Origin: Exercitatus varius
Lineage (GTDB): Bacteria; Pseudomonadota; Gammaproteobacteria; Enterobacterales; Pasteurellaceae
Direction of reading: 5' to 3'
Assembly: GCF_029577735.1 (NCBI RefSeq)
Contig: NZ_JARQTO010000004.1
Span: forward strand, 87,516 to 151,515
DNA length: 64,000 bases
This document shows positions 6,572 to 13,360 of the stretch, piece by piece. Below the pieces are notes generated by a model. That model had not been told where the DNA came from, searched no databases, and saw only the letters and a program-made list of their open reading frames with translations. The position numbers and the translations under genes are program-made. Position 1 is the stretch's first letter. Each line of letters opens with the position of its first letter.

Positions 6572-8026
6572 ATGTCAGTAAAAGGCGATATCGGCGTTAT
6601 CGGTTTAGCGGTAATGGGTCAAAACTTGATCCTTAATATGAACGATAACGGATATAAAGTGGTAGCTTACAATCGTACAACTTCTAAAGTCGATGAGTTT
6701 TTAGAAGGCGCGGCGAAAGGCACGAATATTATCGGCGCATATTCTTTGGAAGAGCTCGCGGCGAAACTGGAAAAACCGCGTAAAGTCATGTTAATGGTGC
6801 GTGCCGGTGACGTAGTAGATCATTTTATCGACGCTTTACTGCCGCATTTGGAACCGGGCGATATCATTATTGACGGCGGGAACTCAAATTATCCGGATAC
6901 CAACCGCCGCACGCAGGCGTTGGCGGAAAAAGGCATTCGCTTTATCGGCACCGGCGTTTCCGGCGGTGAAGAAGGCGCACGCCACGGGCCTTCTATCATG
7001 CCGGGCGGCAACCCGGAAGCCTGGCCTTATGTAAAACCGATTTTGCAGGCGATTTCCGCCAAAACCGACAAAGGCGAACCTTGCTGCGATTGGGTGGGCA
7101 AAGAAGGTGCCGGCCATTTTGTGAAAATGGTTCACAACGGTATCGAATACGGCGATATGCAGTTAATCTGCGAAGCGTACCAATTCTTAAAAGAAGGCCT
7201 GGGCTTAAGCTACGAAGAAATGCACGAAATTTTCAAAGCATGGAAAAAAACCGAGCTGGACAGCTATCTGGTGGACATTACAACGGATATTCTGGCATAT
7301 AAAGATACTGACGGCACGCCGTTAGTGGAAAAAATCCTGGATACCGCCGGCCAAAAAGGTACGGGTAAATGGACGGGTATCAACGCGTTGGACTTCGGCA
7401 TTCCGTTGACGTTGATTACCGAAGCCGTATTCGCGCGTTGCGTGTCTTCATTCAAAGAACAACGTGTCGAAGCGGCAAAATTATTCAATAAAACCGTTTC
7501 ACCCGTTGATGGCGATAAAAACGTCTGGATTGAAGCGGTGCGTAAAGCGTTATTGGCATCAAAAATCATTTCATACGCCCAAGGTTTTATGCTGATTCGC
7601 GAAGCTTCCGAGCAATTCGACTGGAACATCAATTACGGCGCCACCGCTTTATTATGGCGCGAAGGTTGCATCATTCGCAGCGCATTCTTAGGCAATATTC
7701 GTGACGCCTATGAAACGAATCCGGATTTAGTGTTCCTGGGTTCCGATCCGTATTTCAAAGGCATTCTGGAAAATGCCATGGCGGATTGGCGCAAAGTGGT
7801 GGCGAAATCTGTCGAAGTCGGTATTCCAATGCCTTGCATGGCGTCTGCGATTACCTTCTTAGACGGTTACACTTCCGAACGCGTGCCTGCGAATTTATTG
7901 CAGGCGCAACGCGACTATTTCGGCGCTCACACTTACGAACGCACGGACAAACCGCGCGGCGAGTTCTTCCATACCAACTGGACCGGTCGCGGCGGCAACA
8001 CGGCGTCCACCACTTATGACGTGTAG
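6572..8026 (+). CDS. gnd: 6-phosphogluconate dehydrogenase, decarboxylating
   Basis: A 484-residue cytosolic enzyme converting 6-phosphogluconate + NADP+ to ribulose 5-phosphate + CO2 + NADPH. The N-terminal Rossmann motif GLAVMG is at 11-16, followed by GGNSNYPDT, the substrate loop GVSGGEEGA and the catalytic helix containing KMVHNGIEYGDMQ. The C-terminal tail ends GGNTASTTYDV. Full length. The ribosome site AGGAGA lies 6 bases before the ATG, and a USS is at about 6509. A strong hairpin terminator follows. Confidence 0.97.
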   Translation: MSVKGDIGVIGLAVMGQNLILNMNDNGYKVVAYNRTTSKVDEFLEGAAKGTNIIGAYSLEELAAKLEKPRKVMLMVRAGDVVDHFIDALLPHLEPGDIIIDGGNSNYPDTNRRTQALAEKGIRFIGTGVSGGEEGARHGPSIMPGGNPEAWPYVKPILQAISAKTDKGEPCCDWVGKEGAGHFVKMVHNGIEYGDMQLICEAYQFLKEGLGLSYEEMHEIFKAWKKTELDSYLVDITTDILAYKDTDGTPLVEKILDTAGQKGTGKWTGINALDFGIPLTLITEAVFARCVSSFKEQRVEAAKLFNKTVSPVDGDKNVWIEAVRKALLASKIISYAQGFMLIREASEQFDWNINYGATALLWREGCIIRSAFLGNIRDAYETNPDLVFLGSDPYFKGILENAMADWRKVVAKSVEVGIPMPCMASAITFLDGYTSERVPANLLQAQRDYFGAHTYERTDKPRGEFFHTNWTGRGGNTASTTYDV

Positions 8027-8080
8027 GCGAAAAGAACGGAATAGATAGTTTTCTGAACTAATCGGTGTTCTGAAACTCTA

Positions 8081-8116
8081 AAAAAGTGGATAGGCAACGT
8101 TTCCTATCCACTTTTT
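8081..8116 (+). terminator. Rho-independent terminator after gnd
   Basis: Perfect 14-base stem (8081-8094 with 8103-8116), 8-base loop. The A-rich left arm and T-rich right arm end make it work on either strand. Confidence 0.85.
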
Positions 8117-8139
8117 ATTTTTAAATTAAGGGGTTTATT

Positions 8140-8496
8140 ATGAAAAAATTACTCGGTATTGCACTGACAACATTGGCTTTAGCGGCATGTTCATCACCTA
8201 ACGATCGTCCGGAACCGCCGCACGATGCCGTGGCTCAGGGTGAAATGAACCAAGCACCGATGCCTCAACAGGGCGCACAAGGCGGCAATCCAAAAGTGGA
8301 AGAAGCGTTGAAAGCCTGCCAGCAATCGGTCGGTGCCAGCCAGGATCAGGTAAAATTTGATGCCTGCATGAAGGAAAAAGGTTTTGTAAAACCGGACCAG
8401 CAACCGGCTCCTCAAGCGGTTCAGGCACAGGAAAATCCGCAAGCTAAAACCGTAAGTAATTCAAAAACTAGAAAAGTAAAATCGACTAAAAAATAA
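8140..8496 (+). CDS. Small putative lipoprotein, unknown function
   Basis: A 118-residue protein with a lipoprotein signal peptide: a KK N-terminus, a hydrophobic stretch and lipobox LAAC with lipidated Cys17. The mature part is Pro/Gln-rich at both ends, with a short central segment containing two cysteines (ALKACQQ...FDACMKEKGF) spaced about 20 residues apart, which may form a disulfide in the periplasm. The tail is lysine-rich. This resembles small PsiF/YdeI-like cysteine-pair envelope proteins only loosely. It lies between two terminators, with ribosome site AAGGGG, so it is monocistronic. Confidence 0.7.
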   Translation: MKKLLGIALTTLALAACSSPNDRPEPPHDAVAQGEMNQAPMPQQGAQGGNPKVEEALKACQQSVGASQDQVKFDACMKEKGFVKPDQQPAPQAVQAQENPQAKTVSNSKTRKVKSTKK

Positions 8497-8505
8497 AAAC
8501 TGATA

Positions 8506-8544
8506 AAAAATCGCCCGCACTTTTGGAAAGTGCGGGCGATTTTT
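8506..8544. terminator. Bidirectional terminator built from an inverted USS-like pair
   Basis: Perfect 18-base stem (8506-8523 with 8527-8544), 3-base loop, A-tract on the left and T-tract on the right. The stem contains CGCACTTT/AAAGTGCG, a USS-like core with GGGC in place of GGTC. It serves both the lipoprotein gene and hslU, which converge here. Confidence 0.9.
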
Positions 8545-8554
8545 ACGTTGTTTT

Positions 8555-9880
8555 TTATAAAATGAAACGGCTTAAATCTTCGTTATCCACCACGTCATTC
8601 AATACGTTCGATACGTATTTTTCATCAATTACCACGCTTTCGCCGGAACGTTCGCTGGCGTCAAAAGAAATACCGTCCATCAGGCGTTCGAGCACGGTGT
8701 GCAAACGGCGAGCGCCGATATTTTCGGTTTTTTCATTCACGTGAAATGCCGCTTCGGCGATTTTGCTGATGCCGTCCGGGGTAAACTCAATGCTCACACC
8801 TTCGGTTTTCATTAACTCTTTGTACTGTAAAGTCAACGACGCGCTCGGTTCGGTTAAAATCCGCTCAAAATCTTCTTTGGTCAGCGATTTTAATTCCACC
8901 CGAATCGGTAAACGGCCCTGTAATTCCGGCAATAAATCCGACGGACGGGCAATCTGGAAGGCGCCGGAACAGATGAACAGAATATGATCGGTTTTTACCA
9001 TTCCGTGTTTAGTGTTGACCGTCGAACCTTCGATAATCGGCAACAAATCCCGCTGTACGCCTTCCCGTGAAACGTCGGCGCCGCCGCGGTCGGACTGCTT
9101 GCAGATTTTGTCGATTTCGTCGATAAACACGATACCGTTTTGTTCCACCGATTCGATGGCTTTTTGTTTCAAATCTTCGTTGTTAACCAGTTTTGCGGCT
9201 TCATCATCGATTAAGACTTTCATCGCGTCTTTCACTTTCATTCGGCGCTTTTTCGAACTGTTCGGCGCCAAACCTTCGAAAAGGGATTGAAGCTGCGAGG
9301 TCATTTCTTCCATGCCCGGCGGCGTCATAATTTCCACACTGGTTTGCGAGGCGATATCCACGTCGATTTCGCTATCGTCCAACGCGCCTTCGCGTAATTT
9401 TTTGCGGAACACTTGGCGGGTGGCGGAATCCTTCTCGTATTCGATTTCGCCCCATTTATTTTTCGCTCTCGGCAACAGAATGTCTAAAATGCGCTCTTCC
9501 GCCGCATCCTGCGCTTTCATTCGGTTCTTTTCCACTTCGATTTTACGAATCTGCTTCACCGCAATATCCGTTAAATCGCGAATAATCGTATCCACTTCTT
9601 TCCCGACGTAACCCACTTCGGTGAATTTGGTCGCTTCCACTTTTACAAAAGGCGCATTGGCCAATTTGGCCAAACGACGGGCGATTTCCGTTTTACCGAC
9701 ACCGGTCGGACCGATCATCAGAATATTTTTCGGCGTAACTTCCTGACGCAATTCTTCCGGCAGCTGCATTCGGCGCCAGCGGTTACGCAGCGCAATGGCT
9801 ACCGCGCGTTTCGCTTCGCTTTGGCCGATAATGTAAGAATCTAATTCAGACACGATTTCTCTTGGTGTCATTGTTGACAT
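8555..9880 (-). CDS. hslU: ATP-dependent protease ATPase subunit HslU (ClpY)
   Basis: A 441-residue AAA+ unfoldase that forms a hexamer and feeds substrates to the HslV peptidase in the cytosol. Walker A GPTGVGKT is at 57-64, the pore loop GYVG about 30 residues later, and Walker B with FIDEIDK in the second half. The C-terminus LSRFIL is the tail that docks into HslV and activates it. Downstream of hslV with a 75-base gap; both are driven by the sigma-32 promoter before hslV. Confidence 0.97.
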   Translation of the reverse strand: MSTMTPREIVSELDSYIIGQSEAKRAVAIALRNRWRRMQLPEELRQEVTPKNILMIGPTGVGKTEIARRLAKLANAPFVKVEATKFTEVGYVGKEVDTIIRDLTDIAVKQIRKIEVEKNRMKAQDAAEERILDILLPRAKNKWGEIEYEKDSATRQVFRKKLREGALDDSEIDVDIASQTSVEIMTPPGMEEMTSQLQSLFEGLAPNSSKKRRMKVKDAMKVLIDDEAAKLVNNEDLKQKAIESVEQNGIVFIDEIDKICKQSDRGGADVSREGVQRDLLPIIEGSTVNTKHGMVKTDHILFICSGAFQIARPSDLLPELQGRLPIRVELKSLTKEDFERILTEPSASLTLQYKELMKTEGVSIEFTPDGISKIAEAAFHVNEKTENIGARRLHTVLERLMDGISFDASERSGESVVIDEKYVSNVLNDVVDNEDLSRFIL

Positions 9881-9955
9881 AATCTATTCCTTTCTTATGT
9901 GATGGGTTGCATCTTAAAATGTGAAAGGCACGAATATGCTTTCGTGCCGATAAAA

Positions 9956-10477
9956 TTAAATTTCTTCGATAACATGATTGTGGTTGGTATAAATATCGAT
10001 ATCGCCCGCAATAGTTAACGCTTGTTTGACGATTTCGGCGGCGGTTAAATCATTTTGCGTCCGCAATAATGCCAGCGCCGCGGATTTTGCATAATTTCCG
10101 CCCGAACCGATGGCTAATACATCGAATTCCGGTTCGATTACGTCGCCGCTGCCGGATATCAACAGAAAATCGGTTTCGTTCGCCACAATCATCATCGCTT
10201 CCAAACGACGCAGCGAACGTTCCGTGCGCCATTCTTTAGCCAATTCCACCGCACTTTTCACCAGATGCCCCTGGTGTAATTCCAGTTTTTTCTCAAACAA
10301 TTCCAGCAGAATGAAGGCATCTGCCGTCGAACCGGCAAATCCGGTTACCACTTTTCCTTTATAACTGCGGCGGACTTTACGCACCGTGCCTTTTTCCACA
10401 CAGTTACCCAATGTCGCCTGTCCGTCGCCGCCAATCGCGATTTTTCCGTCTTTTCGCACACATACGATAGTTGTCAT
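9956..10477 (-). CDS. hslV: ATP-dependent protease proteolytic subunit HslV (ClpQ)
   Basis: A 173-residue threonine peptidase of the proteasome-beta family. After removal of Met1 the N-terminal threonines (MTTIVCV) provide the nucleophile. The GDGQAT motif and the GFAGSTAD loop are typical. It assembles as a double hexamer capped by HslU and degrades misfolded and regulatory proteins during heat stress. First gene of the hslVU operon. A ribosome site AAAGGAC precedes the ATG and a consensus heat-shock promoter lies further upstream. Confidence 0.97.
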   Translation of the reverse strand: MTTIVCVRKDGKIAIGGDGQATLGNCVEKGTVRKVRRSYKGKVVTGFAGSTADAFILLELFEKKLELHQGHLVKSAVELAKEWRTERSLRRLEAMMIVANETDFLLISGSGDVIEPEFDVLAIGSGGNYAKSAALALLRTQNDLTAAEIVKQALTIAGDIDIYTNHNHVIEEI

Positions 10478-10509
10478 TATTTTGTCCTTTTTGTGGAAAC
10501 TTTTTGCTT

Positions 10510-10538
10510 AAATGGGGAGAGAAAAACCTTTTTTCAAG
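10510..10538 (-). promoter_or_regulatory. Sigma-32 (RpoH) heat-shock promoter of hslVU
   Basis: Read on the minus strand: -35 CTTGAAA (10538-10532), a 14-base spacer, then -10 CCCCATTT (10517-10510). This matches the E. coli sigma-32 consensus (CTTGAAA, 13-15 bases, CCCCATnT) essentially perfectly and sits about 32 bases upstream of the hslV start. Confidence 0.9.
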
Positions 10539-10546
10539 CCTGAAAT

Positions 10547-10590
10547 AAAAAGAATCCGCCTAAATTTTTATTCGGACGGATGATCTTTTT
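10547..10590. terminator. Imperfect bidirectional terminator between hslV and the exported unknown
   Basis: A-rich left arm AAAAAGAATCCGCC (10547-10560) pairs imperfectly with the right arm GGACGGATGATCTTTTT (10574-10590), leaving a bulge. It probably ends the minus-strand transcript of the upstream gene. Confidence 0.5.
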
Positions 10591-10612
10591 AACCGTTAGA
10601 CAATTGGACGGA

Positions 10613-10987
10613 TTAATTTTTATCTAAATCCAAATCCGCTTTATATTCGATACGGTGATGATCTTTTAATTCGATGGAAACGTCCAGTTCTTCGTCGCCG
10701 CGTTCAAATTTTAAATCCGCATCATCGCGTTTGATATCTTTCTCTTCTAAATGAAAACCCCGGCTGCGCGCATGAGCAATCACTTCCCGCGCTAATTCCG
10801 GCACGCTGACGTCGCGAGAATCCAAACGGAATTCCGCTTCAAATTCACCGCCGCCCTGGCGGTCCGCCTTGATAATGTCCGCATCGTCAGGCACATAAAT
10901 GTCGCGCGGAATAGATGCGGCGCCGGCGCTTGCCGAAAACAAACCGGCAAGAATTGTGCTAAGTACAATTTTCGTATTGAGTTTCAT
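10613..10987 (-). CDS. Exported protein of unknown function with acidic/basic charged repeats
   Basis: A 124-residue protein with a Sec signal peptide (MKLNTK, a hydrophobic stretch, cleavage near SASAGA-AS). The mature part is highly charged: IPRDIYVPDDADIIKADRQGGGEFEAEF, then alternating Asp/Lys/Arg/Glu segments such as EEKDIKRDDADLKFERGDEEL, ending YKADLDLDK. The strand pattern suggests a small periplasmic beta/alpha domain. I do not recognise a named family. The start is the ATG at 10987 with AGGACG upstream; a longer frame to 11077 lacks a ribosome site. Confidence 0.65.
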   Translation of the reverse strand: MKLNTKIVLSTILAGLFSASAGAASIPRDIYVPDDADIIKADRQGGGEFEAEFRLDSRDVSVPELAREVIAHARSRGFHLEEKDIKRDDADLKFERGDEELDVSIELKDHHRIEYKADLDLDKN

Positions 10988-11089
10988 AAAACGTCCTTTT
11001 ATTGGTAATTTATTCGCTGTATTTGAGTTTATAGACATGAGGAAAGTTCCTGAACGCCTGTAAAATGAAACAAACATGCGGTTTTGTTT

Positions 11090-11199
11090 CAGAAAAAACG
11101 TAGCGTTTTTTATGCGTAATCGCCGGTGCGATTACTTATGGCTTCGCCACCGTTGGCAAAGCCAACGTTCAAAAAGCGTTGCTTTTTGTGACCGCACTT
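11090..11199. repeat. Cluster of stem-loops and an extended USS downstream of recQ
   Basis: Four consecutive inverted repeats: an AAAAACG.../CGTTTTTT hairpin, GTAATCGC/GCGATTAC, GGCTTCGCC with TTGGC/GCC pairs, and CAAAAAGCGTTGCTTTTTG at 11172-11190, which runs into a USS (GACCGCACTT). Read on the minus strand, the last hairpin follows the recQ stop directly and probably terminates it. A related arrangement lies after argE at 41170-41217. Confidence 0.6.
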
Positions 11200-13044
11200 T
11201 TACTGAGAAAGCGGCTTTTTAGCCGGTTCAACCAACGCTTTATGTTCTTTGATTATCGCCATAAACGGCTGCGCAAAGCGTTCCCATTTGATGGCGCCCA
11301 CGCCGTTGATTTGCAGCATTTCCGCTTTGCTGGTAGGTTGATAAAGGGACATTTCCTGCAATGTAGCGTCGCTGAATACGATATACGGCGGAATATTTTC
11401 CCGATCGGCAATTTTCTTGCGTAAAAAACGCAAGCGGGCGAATAAATCTTTGTCATAATTGGTGACCGCACTGCGTTGCGGCGAAGAAACCGTGGCAATG
11501 GCGGATAAGCGCGGCGTCGCCAGTTCCAGCTTAATTTCGCCCCGCAACACCGCGCGGGCGCTTTCGGTTAAATGCAGCATCACGCCCACTTCGTTCATCA
11601 CTTGCCGGATAAATCCCAGATGAATTAACTGGCGAATGACGGATTGCCAGTATTCTTTGCTTTTATCTTTACCGATTCCGTACACGCTGAGCGTATCGTG
11701 CCGGTGTTCGCGGATTTTCTGATTATTCATGCCGCGCAACACGCCGATGACATATTGCACGCCGAAACGTTGTCCGGTGCGGTAAATGGCGGACAGAATT
11801 TTCTGCGCGTCCATCAGCCCGTCGTATTTTTTCGGCGGATCGAGACAAATATCGCAGTTTCCGCAGGGTTTTTGCCGATTTTCGCCGAAATAGTTCAACA
11901 ACACCAAACGGCGGCAAGTCTGGCTTTCGGCAAATTCGCCGATGGCTTCCAGCTTGTGCAGTTTAACGTCGCGCTGTGCCGATTCCGGTTCTTCCATTAA
12001 AATTTTATGCAGCCAGCCGTAATCCGCAGGCTCGTAAAACAGCACGGCTTCCGCCGGCAAATCGTCGCGCCCCGCCCGTCCGGTTTCCTGATAATAGGCT
12101 TCAATGCTGCGGGATAAATCGAAATGCGCCACAAAACGTACGTTGGATTTATTGATGCCCATACCGAATGCGATAGTCGCCACCACCACTTGAATGTTGT
12201 CGCGTTGAAAATCGCGCTGCACCCGTTCCCGTTCGCTCACTTCCATGCCCGCATGATAAAAAGCCGCCGAGATGCCGCGTTTTTTCAGCGCATCGCTGAC
12301 TTTTTCCGCTTTATTGCGGCTGTTGCAGTACACAATACCGCTTTTGCCTTTCTGCGCCGCTACGAAATTGCACAGCTGTTCCATCGGTTTAAATTTTTCC
12401 ACCAGCGTGTAACGAATATTCGGGCGATCGAAGCTGCCGACGTATAAGTGCGGTCGATTTAGCCGAAGATTTTGCAGAATATCCTGTCGCGTCGTGCTGT
12501 CGGCGGTAGCGGTTAACGCCATAATCGGCGCATCGGGAAAACTGGCTTTTAAACCGCCCAGTTGAGTATATTCGGGGCGAAAATCATGTCCCCATTGGGA
12601 AATGCAATGAGCTTCGTCAATGGCGATAAAACTCACCCGACAGAGGGAAATAAAGGAAAAAAAACTGTTGGTCATTACCTTTTCAGGGGAAAGATAAAGC
12701 AATTTCAGTTGACCGGCAATGGCTTTATTTTGTACCTGTTGCTGCTGTTCGAACGTTTGGCTGGAATTCAGGTAATCCGCCGCAATGCCGTTTGCCAGCA
12801 GTTGATCCACCTGATCTTTCATCAACGAAATCAGCGGCGATATAACCAGCGTAAGCCCCGGAAAACACAAAGCCGGCAATTGATAACACAGGGATTTGCC
12901 GTTTCCCGTCGCCATCACCACCAGGCTGTCTTGCCCTTGCAGCGCCGCGTTAACGGCTTCTTCCTGTCCGGGACGAAAAGACTGATAACCGAAAACCTCT
13001 TTCAGAACCTGAAGTGCGGTCAAAATTTCGGATGTTTTTTCCAT
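11200..13044 (-). CDS. recQ: ATP-dependent DNA helicase RecQ
   Basis: A 614-residue 3'-5' superfamily 2 helicase of the RecF recombination pathway. The Walker A reads ATGNGKSLCYQ, a variant of the commoner PTGGGKSLCYQ. Walker B/DEAH is DEAHCISQWGHDFR. The zinc-binding cysteines CRRLVLLNYFGE...CGNCDIC are followed by a winged-helix (RQC) region, and a C-terminal HRDC domain ends at SKAEMLQINGVGAIKWERF. The ATG overlaps the cyaY stop by one base (TGATG), so translation is coupled. Confidence 0.97.
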   Translation of the reverse strand: MEKTSEILTALQVLKEVFGYQSFRPGQEEAVNAALQGQDSLVVMATGNGKSLCYQLPALCFPGLTLVISPLISLMKDQVDQLLANGIAADYLNSSQTFEQQQQVQNKAIAGQLKLLYLSPEKVMTNSFFSFISLCRVSFIAIDEAHCISQWGHDFRPEYTQLGGLKASFPDAPIMALTATADSTTRQDILQNLRLNRPHLYVGSFDRPNIRYTLVEKFKPMEQLCNFVAAQKGKSGIVYCNSRNKAEKVSDALKKRGISAAFYHAGMEVSERERVQRDFQRDNIQVVVATIAFGMGINKSNVRFVAHFDLSRSIEAYYQETGRAGRDDLPAEAVLFYEPADYGWLHKILMEEPESAQRDVKLHKLEAIGEFAESQTCRRLVLLNYFGENRQKPCGNCDICLDPPKKYDGLMDAQKILSAIYRTGQRFGVQYVIGVLRGMNNQKIREHRHDTLSVYGIGKDKSKEYWQSVIRQLIHLGFIRQVMNEVGVMLHLTESARAVLRGEIKLELATPRLSAIATVSSPQRSAVTNYDKDLFARLRFLRKKIADRENIPPYIVFSDATLQEMSLYQPTSKAEMLQINGVGAIKWERFAQPFMAIIKEHKALVEPAKKPLSQ

Positions 13045-13352
13045 CAGGCGAAACTCACCTGTTCGCCGTGGGCCCGACAGGCTTCAGCTAGGGCGTCCCA
13101 AAAACGCACGCCCTGCCCATTGACCCAATCGTTATTTTTCCAGGCAAAATGCAATCCGCCCAAACGGCTTGCCAGCCAAAGTTCGAGCAACGGTTCCTGT
13201 TTATTCACCACAATCTGGCTGCGATCATCAAAGGTAATCGTGAATACGGAACCCTGACGATCGCAATCCGCATCGGCATCCTGCGCTTCTAATTGTTCTT
13301 CAATGCTGTCCCAGATTTGATCGATATTTTGGTGAAATTCGGCTACGTTCAT
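13044..13352 (-). CDS. cyaY: Bacterial frataxin homologue CyaY
   Basis: About 102 residues. A frataxin-fold iron-binding protein that modulates IscS-dependent Fe-S cluster assembly. Its acidic first helix (FHQNIDQIWDSIEEQLEAQDADADCD) provides the iron-binding ridge, and the sheet follows with FTITFDDRSQIVVNKQEP and LWLASRLGGLHF. The second of two adjacent Met codons (13352) is the likely start by family alignment. It lies between mutS (8-base gap) and recQ (1-base overlap). In enterobacteria cyaY usually sits near dapF, so the mutS-cyaY-recQ grouping is Pasteurellaceae-style. Confidence 0.93.
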   Translation of the reverse strand: MNVAEFHQNIDQIWDSIEEQLEAQDADADCDRQGSVFTITFDDRSQIVVNKQEPLLELWLASRLGGLHFAWKNNDWVNGQGVRFWDALAEACRAHGEQVSFA

Positions 13353-13360
13353 CATTTATC

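Noticed and set aside
11179..11424. Plus-strand frame starting MLFVTALLL near the recQ end
   Set aside because: It resembles the ycfL signal peptide only because both contain the same extended USS; the rest is antisense to recQ.
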